Under the pieces are notes generated by a model that was not told where the DNA came from, did no database searches, and saw only the letters and a program-made list of their open reading frames with translations. Below, piece after piece: positions 47,393-57,870 of a stretch of 64,000 nucleotides of DNA. The DNA lies in NCBI GenBank assembly GCA_029582265.1, contig CM055826.1:37580127-37644126 (forward strand). The letters run 5' to 3'. The DNA is from Zoroaster sp. YZ-2022 (Eukaryota; Echinodermata; Asteroidea; Forcipulatida; Zoroasteridae). Each line of letters starts with the position of its first letter. Positions within the stretch are counted from its first letter, which is position 1. The translations under genes were made by a program, and so were the position numbers.

Positions 47393-49814
47393 CTCGTGTT
47401 ACTTTTTCACTTTTCTTGAAAGTGATAGCTCTTCAGAACAAACAAACTATTAAGATGAATACCATCGTAAGATTTACACTAAATAAATTTTGCCCCCCAA
47501 AAAACAACTATTTTCTTAGACACTGGTCTATGACAAAAATACCATAACATTTTATATATTGAGATGTCAGCAGAAAATAATAAGGTACTACCATTACATC
47601 TCAAATCTTATTTATCTGAAAAATAAAAGCAATTCTTGATGTTATGTGGAGAAGTACAACTTACTGTGCATACAAATTCACACACTTTTTCCCGGCGGTA
47701 TTCATCCTGATGCACTGAAGGCCACGCAAAGTGTAAACAAGTCACATCGCCTATACCTTACCTTGAAAAATAAGGTTGAAATATTTCATTGTCTCAATTG
47801 TTACTGAAGTGTAAGTCCCTGTCTTTACGGGTTGAATGTCGTATCCGACCGCCACTTTTTCTCATTAACCGGACCGTGTAACACCTGTTTCAGAGCCTTA
47901 CAAGAGAGAGTTGTAACATTACCGAGACAAGAAGCTGATTCAAAATTGGTGTAACACTCAAGTGCACATGAAAAATGAGAACATGTGACTTCACGCACCA
48001 GTCTTCACAGGAATTCACGCACTCGTGCACACGGTTCAGCATGCATTTGGAGTCTTGAGGCTTAATGATTGATGTATTGTATTCGCACAACTCCCCCACC
48101 CCCATCACCACCACGGCATGGTTTCATTGACTAGAAGCCAATTTAGCAGAGCTACTTAGCAGGAAAAAAATCAGTTCGCCTAGCAGATTTAGCTGGTTAC
48201 CATCACTTATCTCTATTATACAGTACAATAGAGATCAGTGGTTACCATCTAAACCTTCCAAATAATGTGTGTACTTTGGACAAATTCTCTGCTAAGCAAA
48301 ATTGGCCTATGTACGGCTCTGACCTGTTACTTTCGAGGCGCCCTCTGTTGGCGTTATTTGTTTCTTGTTAATGTCAGACAGGATCCCATTATAATGTAAA
48401 CATTTATACATTTCGCATTTTGGCATCCCACTATTTCATCAAATATTATTTAATTAAAGGAACAGTAAGTTAGATTTGAGATGTTATGGTGTTACTTAAT
48501 ATAATAAAAGAAATCTCATAAAAATAGAAGATTTCAGGAACAAAACTACTTTTAAAATTCAACCTGTGAAAGTTTCAGCTTATTACATTGACGAGACAGT
48601 AGTGAAGATGTATTCAGATGTATTTAGATATTTAGGAAAGAATATTCTCTCCTTAATTCAAGCTGGAAGTAACATTTCACTTTTCTTAAAATTGACAGCA
48701 CCTCAGTCTGATTGATACATCAGCTTTATGCCAACAAGTTTCACATAACAATTCGAGCATTTTGTTAATTTTTTGCATGACCAATTCTTAAACCCCCGAC
48801 AGGTGTTATGTTACATCCTTTATAAGCTCTCCATGTCAGTATTTTTGCACGTGGTATTTATTTGTCAAAATGTGACACACCACCAAGTTGCGATTGATCG
48901 CTGTGTTAAAAGTTTATGTTTATTGTTTATGGTTGTTGGAAACCAGCTACGCGTATCGCGAATTCCAAGATTCAAACTTTGTCGTTTTTTTTATTTATTC
49001 TACATCCGATGTTTTAAAAAGAGAATCCGTGGCTATTTTATGACAACATAGCTGATGATGACTCGGTTTGAGGTTTGAGCATGGAGGAAGGAGTGAATTT
49101 AGCACGACTATTTTGTAACTTTTGTTTTTATTTTCCAATTAATGCGAAGTTGTCATTTTCAAATGCTCATCATTTTATATTGGGTTAACAAAAGATAATA
49201 CACTGAAAGGGGAAGGCCTTGTAGTTGTATTGACCTGATAATGGAGAAAGGATTGTGTTGTCCTTGGTACGCATTGTACGGTCATCAAACAGCCGTTGAT
49301 ACGACAGGTGCGCAGATCTGTTCATAATCTCAACTCCTCGGCTCAACACACGCACCTGTTGTATCATAAATCTTTATAAGTTTGATCATTTATTATTATG
49401 TCCCAGTTGGTTGTTAACCGTCAGAATTTGTTGGACAGGCAGGAGGAACTGTCTCATGGAGTTAGTGCATTTATTTCAGTGATTGACAGACGCAAAATGG
49501 CTTATAATGCTTGTCGTTTACTTCTTTTTTGTTTTATAATGAAATTATTTGCAGGGAGAAAATGTAGAATATAACCGCCACTTTTCTGTCCAAACTTGAC
49601 AAAATATCACAGATTTTCCTTTAAAAGATGATAGAGGACACACTTAAGGAGAAGAAAGTGTAATCAAGTGAGGATTGAAAACGATAGTTTAGGAGATTTT
49701 GAGCGATAAAATGTATGCCCAACCAGTGAGATGTTGGCCATCTTGTCTTCTGCTGTAACACATGCTTAGACATTGCGGACAAGTAGCGGTTGGGCAAGTA
49801 GCGGTTGGGCAAGT
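47393..49814. other. Gene-free stretch
   Basis: No gene recognised. Sequence at 48120-48310 contains GCTAAGCAAAATTGG and GCTGGTTACCATC words, related to repeats at 19765 and 43814. A hairpin lies at about 48203-48248 (ATCTCTATT/AATAGAGAT). A CTCF-like word GCGCCCTCTGTTGG lies at 48338-48351. A 15-bp unit AAGTAGCGGTTGGGC occurs twice near 49783-49812. Confidence 0.4.
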
Positions 49815-49981
49815 GGCAGTTTTTCATTTCATTTATTTCATTTATTGATTTCACAGGGAGAAAAAACAAATAAACACAAATTTACATTAGATTAACAGAA
49901 ACAGAAACAAAGGTAGCACCCCTGTAGGATTACAAAAAAGTAAACTAAATTACTGTCGAGTTGATCTCCTGATACTACCAC

Positions 49982-52240
49982 TTAGGAAGTAAACAAACAT
50001 TGAATCACACAAAGAACGATAAATGGCTTTAGGCACACTTTGAGATATAAAAATAATATTATAATAAAAATATAAAAACTTAAATACCACACAGTTTGAG
50101 TTAGGGCATCTGCTAGGCCAGGGACTAATAAATGTTTTCTAAGTGAATTAACAAATAAAGATAAACTATAAATAACTGTTTCTTTAACATCTGTTGGTAG
50201 CACCTCCCATAATCTAGGGAATCTATAAAAAAGAGAATGATGAGCAGCATTGGATCTTGCCATTTGATGAGAAAACTTAATAACTTCAGTATGTCTACGA
50301 TTAACATGGATTAGATCAATAGGAATGTCAAATTTATTATATAAACATTTAATAGCAAACACAATTGAAAGGAAATGAATTCTATTGTTTAAAAAGGGAA
50401 GACCCAACTTGACACACCTGTCAGAATACACAATTTCACTATTGGAATTAATTAAAGCCTTTCTCGGCAGGCCTAAACAAAAACGGGTGAAACGTCTATG
50501 TACCTTCTCAAGCGTTTCTTGCTGGGTAGTGAGGACAGGGCACCAGACGGGGGCTGCATACTCAAGTATGGGTCTGCTAATTGAGCGATAAAGTGAAATA
50601 AGAATTTTAGGGTCCCTAGTTTTAACTACTCTACCAATAAATCCATTTAGCCTTGTGGCTTTTGAAGCAACATTGCTAATATGGGTTTTCCAGCTTAAGT
50701 CCCTAGAAATAATAACACCAAGGTATTTGTAGTTATCAACATTTTCCAAAGTGTAATCACCAATATTATACAGTGGTTTAGCAGGATTTCTAGAACGGGT
50801 CACAGTCATTAGCTTACATTTATTTGGGTTTAAAGCCATACAGTTTAAATTACACCAGGTGTTTATGTGCTGCAGATCATTCTGGAGTGTCACTTCATCA
50901 TCTGGAGTTTTAATAACTCTATACAAAACAGTGTCATCTGCATATTGACGAAGATTCGACTGAACACAAAATGGCAGATCAAAAGCAAAAATGTTGAAAA
51001 GTAAAGGTCCAAGAACAGATCACTGTGGCACACCAGAATGAACTGCAGCCCAGTCAGATGATGATCCCATAAACTGAACCCGTTGAGACCTATTTGTAAG
51101 ATAAGACTTAAACCAGTCCAACATTGAACCACAAACGCCATATTTATGTAATTTGTTCAAAAGAACTTGATGACTCACACGATCAAATGCTTTAGACCAA
51201 TCTAAAAATATGGCATCAATGCGGGAGGGTTTCGGAACATCAAGTGCATTGGCCCAGCTATGATAAAGAGTTGTCAATTGAGTAACACAGGAGCGCTTTG
51301 GCAAAAACCCATGTTGAGTAGGTGAGATTATCCCCCCTCTATACATATGATTAATGAGATGTTTACATACAACCCTTTCAAGAATCTTACCAACAACAGA
51401 ACAGAGTGAGATGGGTCTATAGTTTGACATAACATGAGCATCACCAGTTTTAAATAATGGAACAACATTCGCTAGCTTCCATTCATGAGGAACTACACCA
51501 GAGGCAAGCGAAAAGTTAAAAAGTTTAGCTAATGGCTGGGCTAAACTATCACAAGTTAGTTTAAGCAACATTGGAGATATGTCATCAGGACCACAAGATT
51601 TATGCATGTTAAGTTCAGAAAGGAGTTGTTTAACTTCAGCTGGAGTAGTTGAAATGTTACAAAGACGAAAATCAGTAAAAGTGTGATCACATGAGATATC
51701 AATGATATTGTTAGAGTCACTACTAAAGTTTCTCTGGAAAATAAGGTTGAAATTCTGAGCAATATTGACCGGATCATTAATAACGCCATTTTCAGTTTGA
51801 AAACTTGTAATTGTACTCTTTCGACGCTGGGTATTAACAAACGACCAGAACCTTTTAGGATTAGATGGAGAATTCATGGCCATGTCCTTGATATAACTAC
51901 AATATGATTGTCTAACTAAATATTTGACCTCATTCCGAAACTTTTTGTATTTGTTCCATAAATTATGATTATCCTTGTTACGGATAGCTGCTTTGTAAGT
52001 TTTGTTTTTCTTTTTAGACAAAATAATGATATCTGCAGAAATCCAAGGATGTTTCTTTCTACCTTTACATTTGGCAATAGGAACAATATCTTTCACAGCA
52101 GCAAACAATAGGTCTTTAAAATAATCCCATACCACATCAATGTTGTCTGAAGAAAAACAGGTGTCCCAAGGCACCATGCAAAGAGTGTCACATAAAGTAT
52201 TGATATCAGCTTTATTATATTGGTAAAAAGACCTATTCAT
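49982..52240 (-). pseudogene. LINE reverse transcriptase, interrupted by one stop
   Basis: The frame runs from 52240 to 49982 with a single in-frame TGA at 51020-51022. Blocks in order: HKSCGPDDISPMLLK, WKLANVVPLFKTGD, NYRPISL, QHGFLPKRSC, FLDWSKAFDRVSH (first catalytic Asp), SGVPQ-stop-SVLGPLLF, and QYADDTVLY at about 50927-50947 (catalytic YADD). After these come NPNKCKLM, YLGVIISRDLSW and the thumb/C-terminal region with RPILEYAAPVW. The stop replaces the conserved Gly of GVPQGS, a one-base change from GGA. The protein copies LINE RNA into DNA at a nicked target. The motifs fit CR1/L2-group enzymes; the exact clade is not resolved. Confidence 0.9.
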
Positions 52241-52775
52241 AGTTTTTGATCATGAGAGGTTAACAAGTTAAAATAAACACCATTATGATCACTGTTACCA
52301 AGACCAGAATGTTGGGTAACGATTGAAAATAAGTCAGGTCTGTTGGTAAATAACAAATCTATAACTGAGCCAGAATTGGTAGGTGAATTTCCATCACGAG
52401 TGGTGAATGTAACTAATTGCTGTAAATTGAGAATATCGGAAATATTATGGAGACGTTGTACTGAGGATGATTGTATATGGGAGTTATTTGTTGACACCTT
52501 AAAATCTATGTTGAAATCACCAAGTATAGCAATGGCAACGTACTGTTGGGAAAATGCCAATATATTTTCAAGAACAGATTGATAATCCTCAAAAATGTAA
52601 CAGTGGCACTCGGAGGCCTGTACAAACATCCCAATAACACTTTACCATGTTTAGTATGTATATCAACCATAATTAATTCTAGGTCCACATGTTCAAACTC
52701 ATATTTACGAACCGGAGATAAATGTTTAGCAATAGTGACAAATACTCCCCCACCATGCCTGTTACGATCTTTTTC
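52237..52775 (-). pseudogene. LINE endonuclease domain, remainder, frameshifted
   Basis: The endonuclease continues in two frames. The first (to about 52610) has RNRHGGGVFVTIAK and GCLYRPPS. The second (52629-52237) has ILGDFNIDF, VIDLLFTNRPD and GNSDHNGVYF, the last with the catalytic SDH triplet. These are the conserved blocks of apurinic-type LINE endonucleases, which nick target DNA to prime reverse transcription. The frame changes near 52610, and again near 52240 next to a run of five A. The reverse transcriptase begins only one base out of phase there, so endonuclease and reverse transcriptase were one protein. Confidence 0.8.
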
Positions 52776-53559
52776 TGAAAATAGCATAATTACAGTTAGA
52801 AGTGAGTTCTCCATCATGTATCGAGTTGTCCAGCCAGGATTCCGTGATAAAAGCTAAGTCAAGCTTGTAGACATCTAGTTCCGTTTGAAAGAGAAGCAAC
52901 TTGTTGACGATACTTCTTGCGTTGAACAGAACTGCGCTAATAGTAGACTTGGATGAAAATCCCAAAGCAGTCTGAGATAATGGTTGAGATATTGGTCGAC
53001 ACTGTGTAGGCTGGGAAGATGACGATGACGATGATGATGGTAAGAGCTTTGTAGATGGACCAGGATTACTTTCAATATCACCACAGACATCCAATACAAT
53101 GTTAAATGAAGCAACACAGTTGGAATAATAACTGATTGGGGCATTTCCAAACTTACAGTTTCTTGGAGGTCTTGGTTTGTACTTGTATATAGTCAGCCAT
53201 GATGAATTGAAGAAGCCACAAAAGGGTGCTTGGTCAGAACATGGGCTTGATTGTGTTGTACAATAGCAGGCATCAAGGAGATGAAAAAGTTGAAGACGTG
53301 TAGGGGCAGGATACATGTATGTGTATTTGTACACAGTTCCACCATGATGGTTGCATTGTGAAGATAAACCATGCTTGCTCAGAACAAAGGAGTGTGAAAG
53401 CAGGATGCCAACTGCTGGGATGACCATAATGGGGTTGGTCAAGCGTAACATGAAGAATGCAGCAATGACTTGATACAGTGCAAGATTCTGGCTGAAAATA
53501 CTGAGAATCCATGAAGAAAACTGGCCAGGAATCATTCCAGAAACATTGAGAATGTACAT
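52762..53559 (-). pseudogene. LINE ORF, N-terminal part: hydrophobic region, 2A-like motif, endonuclease start
   Basis: 265 codons. The first 90 or so residues include hydrophobic stretches (LALYQVIAAFFML, VIPAVGILLSHSFV). At 53056-53097 the frame reads VLDVCGDIESNPGP, matching the 2A consensus D(V/I)ExNPGP at every fixed position. In 2A peptides the ribosome skips the last Gly-Pro bond, releasing the upstream protein. A Ser-rich run follows, then the endonuclease start (NARSIVNK, DLAFITESWLD). The frame ends early at NYAIFRKRS: a one-base difference in an A run near 52770 moves the continuation (EKDRNRHGGG) to another frame. A further frame change may exist near 53545, where an overlapping 172-codon frame (53273-53791) continues upstream. 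I recognise no known domain before the 2A motif. Confidence 0.8.
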
Positions 53560-53800
53560 TTCTTACATCAGAAGAAACAGTAGTCAAAGCCCCACCAGCT
53601 GGTATGAAATTCATACAGTATGTGAAGCTCCAAATGGCAAAAATAGTACATATTGTCAGAGCCCAGCAAGGAGCATGCTGACTGACCCCCATCACAAAAT
53701 CAGTTCGATATTCTTTCCGTTTGAAGTAATTGTTTATTACTGGAAATGATAATCGGCATACATTTACATAATGCAGAAAAGCAACAGGCATGATCTTCTA

Positions 53801-54272
53801 TAAATTGGTCAGATTGATTTTGGGCATTCGCATGTTGTAACAGATGATGACCTTGTGTCAGAAATTATCAGTTGTTTTTAATGGAAAAGAAAATATATGT
53901 ATAAACACCAATCTTTGAAAGTTTAGAAACAATAATAAAAATTCATTGTATTTATGGTAATGTGGAAATGGATCGTCAGTTATGATCCATTTTTGATTTG
54001 AAATTGTCCACATAAATTTCACGTTTTCTCAAAAACAGCATATCAGATGGAATAACTTTTCAGATGATTTGGAATGGTTCACACCATTATGTAATAACCC
54101 AAACAGAAACTGAGCGAATTATCTAAAACTAATGTTGTTATAAGACGGTAATAATACCATAAATTCTGATAAGTAATTATGACTGATATTGTTATTTTTT
54201 TTCTGAAACGTGAATAAAAATTCAAAGCTGATGGGTCATCAGTTAATAATCCTTTTTCACATAGTTGGCACC
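53801..54272. other. Gene-free stretch
   Basis: No gene. About 53950-54075 (GTGGAAATGGATC, TTTTCTCAAAAA, GGAATAACTT) has a degenerate relative near 59350-59470, an old dispersed repeat. Confidence 0.4.
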
Positions 54273-54356
54273 AAAAAAAAGATGGTAAATAAAAAAAGCG
54301 CATCAGCGATTTTGAAGCCGACCGATGACCAGAAGCAGGAGCCTTTTTTGGGCCTA
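54273..54356. repeat. Family E element, fragment
   Basis: Only one end is present: GATTTTGAAGCCGACCGATG, then ACCAGAAG and CTTTTTTGGGCC. The rest of the element is missing. Confidence 0.6.
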
Positions 54357-54598
54357 CGATGGCTCTCTCTGGAGGGACATCCAAGACTTATTGACGTGAC
54401 TATTCATGTAAAATTTGACGTCAATATTTACCCCCAACAAATATTCTCCCCCTACTCTGAAAATCCCAGTACGCCACTGGACTGTGGTAATGCTGAATAA
54501 ATATTAAAGTCAATATCGGACACTGATTCCATAATCACATGTTATTCCTCTTTGGCATTCCATAGTATGGTGTTCTCATTCACTGACGCGAAAATTAA

Positions 54599-54967
54599 TA
54601 GGGCTGTGCGTTTTTGGTTATTTCGGGAACCGGATACCCGAAATTTGAAATCTTCGGATACTCGTAAACAATTTTGTAAAACACATAAATACTCCTGAAT
54701 GTATAAAATAACTAATACGAACACAAGTTTCAAACAAAAGCCAGCAAGTATGTGAATGGTTGTCGGCAAATGTTACTTCTAAAGCATTCATCCAAGTTTT
54801 CTTCATTTTGTTAGCAACAAATCGGAGACTTCCATTATTTTGTGAGGCTTTAAATGTTCAGTCGGAATTTTAAAAAGTCATTTACGGGTAATTGGAACCG
54901 AAAAATGGAACCGGGTAATGATATTTTCGGTCGGGTATCCGGGTATCAGGATACCCAGCTCAGCCTT
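54599..54967. repeat. Inverted-repeat element with GGATACCCG words
   Basis: The left side starts TAGGGCTGTGCG and contains CGGGAACCGGATACCCG. The right side contains CGGGTATCCGGGTATC and ends GCTCAGCCTTA. The tips and inner words are partly inverted. It probably derives from a hAT-like element with AGGGCTG ends. No coding capacity; limits approximate. Confidence 0.5.
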
Positions 54968-55037
54968 ACCATTATAGACTCAAGAATACAAATAATCTGA
55001 ACGCATTTTTCACTAGTTGTAACCTCCTGTTCTTTTC

Positions 55038-55097
55038 AGAACTAATTATCATCCAATTGAGAATTTCACATGGTGACACCGCAAATAGTCTTTACTT
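55038..55097 (+). repeat. Dispersed repeat fragment, copy 2
   Basis: It matches 29084-29144 over about 60 bases, in the same orientation, with a few indels. Confidence 0.5.
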
Positions 55098-55580
55098 GCA
55101 TTTGTCACTAATTTCATGTTATATACACATATACTACACATCCACAAAGACTAGATTGTAACAATTCGACCGTACTGCATCGTACGTGATTCGTCTGGTT
55201 TAATAGTCACTAAATAGTGAAGATTGAATACAATACATAATAAATAATGCCTTTACTGAAACGCCCCAAAATAATTATTTCGGTTAAATAAAATACAAAC
55301 TAAATATAATCGTTTGAACAACCATAATCTATTTATACATACGACCTGAAAGTGTATGAGAAACTAGCACACGATCCAGCGGGTAGAGCCGTAGAGGGGG
55401 TATCAAGGTGTTGACAAGTAAATATTTTAATTCTCACCCCAACCCTAAAATGTTTCTCTTTTCATTATGTTCTCAGTAAAGCACACATATACCGCTTTTG
55501 GTCAATATTTACCTTAAACAGCAGGGACAAGGCTTATATATTACACCCATAGAGTTAAACAGTTCTTATATATTTAATTC
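55098..55580. other. Gene-free stretch
   Basis: AT-rich sequence. No feature seen. Confidence 0.4.
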
Positions 55581-55584
55581 TATG

Positions 55585-55735
55585 AATACACCTGACGCAT
55601 ATGATGTTACAAACCGAAGGGCGCCCTCCCTCACAGAAAAAAGGTCAGTCATTGGTTTATGTATCAGCACCGCGCGTATGCGTGCCGCAAACATGAACCA
55701 ATGGGAAACCTTTTGCAATTGAGGGAGGGCACATC
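55585..55735. repeat. Hairpin repeat, degenerate member
   Basis: It contains AAGGGCGCCCTCCCTCA at the left and TTGAGGGAGGGCACATCAT at the right. Inside are GGTCAGTCATTGGTTTATG and its imperfect complement around 55690-55712. It is related to the cleaner hairpin at 57733-57834. Confidence 0.55.
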
Positions 55736-55954
55736 ATATTTATAGGGTTCTAAAAAGTGAACTGATTGTGAGTCAAAGTGTTTCAATATTTAACAAAATA
55801 ATACAAATAATAATAATGACACCAACTGAAATCAATTTTGCCAATAGCCCGAAGATCTCACGCCACGCTTTGAAGCTCGTGAATTACTCCAGATACCGGC
55901 CATCATGTTTCACGGAGATTCAACTTTGACCTTTGTTGGTAGGTAGCGAGCCTG

Positions 55955-56070
55955 AAGAGTGACGTCAGATCGTCAGCGCAACGTATCCAATGAAATCCCT
56001 TGAATGGTACAGCCGGAGCCTGTCCCTGTTCTTGAGTATAAAGACAGGGGACCAGTCTATTTTACCAACA
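55955..56070 (+). promoter_or_regulatory. Candidate TATA promoter with CRE and CCAAT
   Basis: In order on the + strand: TGACGTCA at 55960-55967, CCAAT at 55987-55991, and TATAAAG at 56037-56043. Spacing is like that of a compact RNA polymerase II promoter. No coding exon was recognised downstream; the first ATG (56101) opens only about ten codons. It may serve a gene or non-coding transcript outside what I can read, or be chance. Confidence 0.25.
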
Positions 56071-57714
56071 ACTATTACATAAATTGGTGAATAGGAATCG
56101 CATGAGGCCGTTCATTGAGTTTCAGAAAGGTCAATAGAGGGCGACGTCACAAACTAGGGTAGAGGACTTCACATAAACTTCATATTATTTGTAAATTTAC
56201 TTGATACTTAAAATATAAAAAACAACGAAAACAATCGTTATCGGCCCAAAATCTTTAATATACATATACATTAACCCCATATGCAAGCTACTATGAAGCA
56301 CAGAAATCGAGTTGGGATATATGCTTCATTCACATATCGCAACGAAGAAATAAATTTCCACACAGCAAAATGTATTGTAAATATGGTTGTAAGATTGTTT
56401 TAGCTTCACATTCCCCGTCACATGTTACTTATTTTTTGGATGAAATTTCTATCCAACCAAAAAACATGATTTCATTTCTTGTTTTTCCGTCTCAATTTCT
56501 GCAAGACTAGGTAATAGATTTTCATCTCCATTTCCTCGACCAAAAGACTATAATTACTGGTTTTCACCTCAAGTTTCTCATAAGACTAGTTACTTGTTTT
56601 TATCCCATGGTCCTTGGGAAACATTTGTACCAAACAAAATGTTGCTATCAATGATGATATTAAATACCAAAATCAAATCAATAAACCTTTATCAGGCAAA
56701 CGGCCATCTTGAATCAAACCAGGGTTTGTGTCTAAAAAGTCTGGCGATTTACAAACTGTGTTTCTTGTACTTTTTTATTCATGGAAATAAATTCATTACT
56801 GGTTGGGGAACCTGATGGATGCAGTTTGATAATTGTCAATTATAAATATTACCTCCATTATAATAATTAAATTAAAGTTACTTAAATCTATTTATTTACC
56901 ATAGACATAGGCTTATATTTAGGTTCGCATGTTGAGTACGGGTCATAGGTAATTTTCTGTTGGTTATATTCGTTGTTATATCTTCATAATTGTTATGTCT
57001 AACATGCATACAATTTAAATCAAGTGTTTGTCGTCATAACAAAGTCACGTGACTCATAATAAACCAATTAAATTGATAGTTTCTCAATATATTCCTTCTT
57101 TGCTGAATATTACGTGCACCATATCGGCCAATTAAAACTTACCAATAATGAAATTTACAAATATTTGTTCATAGTTATTAAAATGAATTGACTGCATTAG
57201 CAGTATTAAATATCGCATAATAATGAAGGGTTACATCTACCATATTATAGCAAACATATCTGGTTGTCAATAGTGCCTTTATATTATGCAACAACTACAA
57301 GATAATGGTACCGAATACCCTGTTTATAAACAATACTCGCAAAACGTTCTCAAGAAAGTTTGAAACATTATTAATCTTAAGGCTTCGTATGCTATCAAAA
57401 CCATCCATTACATTATTTTCTATAAAAGTAAGAAATTACAAAGTTCCGTTCACACCAGGTTTGGCAATTAACAATACTTGAAGTATTTGTTCAGATTAAA
57501 CATTACTGAAAATGTTATCATTTAACGCTTAGTTAAATGTTTTTTAGAAGTGAAATTTTGAGGATATTTTGTTCTTCTCAAAATTTCTATCGATTCTTTG
57601 GAATCAAATGTTTTGTCAAGAAAAAGGTTCGTGATAATAAGAAAAACGGAAAATTGAAATTACTGAACCTTCTTTGGTAAGCAGCTTCTCAATTTCACGG
57701 CATTATACAAATAG
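56071..57714. other. Gene-free stretch
   Basis: No gene recognised; AT-rich. Confidence 0.4.
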
Positions 57715-57732
57715 ACCTTATGTATAATTATG

Positions 57733-57834
57733 ATGAAGGTCACTCATTGGTTCATGTATGCACGCTAGGCGTACGTGTGCCTTTGAATGCGTGTACGCGC
57801 AGCGCGCATACATGAACCAATGAGTGACCTTCAT
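57733..57834. repeat. Near-perfect hairpin with 29-bp arms
   Basis: The arm ATGAAGGTCACTCATTGG(TTCATGTATGC) at 57733-57761 is the complement of 57806-57834. The 44-base loop is rich in alternating GCGCGC and GTACG words. A GAGGGCGCCCT palindrome follows at about 57846. A degenerate relative is at 55585-55735. Confidence 0.75.
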
Positions 57835-57870
57835 TTGCCTCTGAATGAGGGCGCCCTTCAGTCTGTGATG

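Larger units (their letters stand above)
49815..53800 (-). mobile_element. CR1-like non-LTR retrotransposon with a 2A-like motif, decayed
   Basis: On the - strand the order is: hydrophobic N-terminal region, 2A-like motif, Ser-rich linker, apurinic-type endonuclease, reverse transcriptase, and a 3' tail with repeated AAATGAAAT words near 49820-49850. These are the parts and order of a CR1/L2-group LINE. Length of about 4 kb suggests a nearly full-length insertion. It is broken by a stop codon in the reverse transcriptase and at least three frameshifts in the endonuclease part, so it is probably inactive unless the A-run indels are sequence errors. The 5' limit is uncertain. The element has inserted about 10 kb downstream of Hey, in opposite orientation. 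Confidence 0.9.

Noticed and set aside
52225..52250. Programmed -1 frameshift between endonuclease and reverse transcriptase
   Set aside because: The site CAAAAAC is not a canonical slippery heptamer, and the related LINEs I know encode both domains in one frame. A single-base loss in an A run is simpler.
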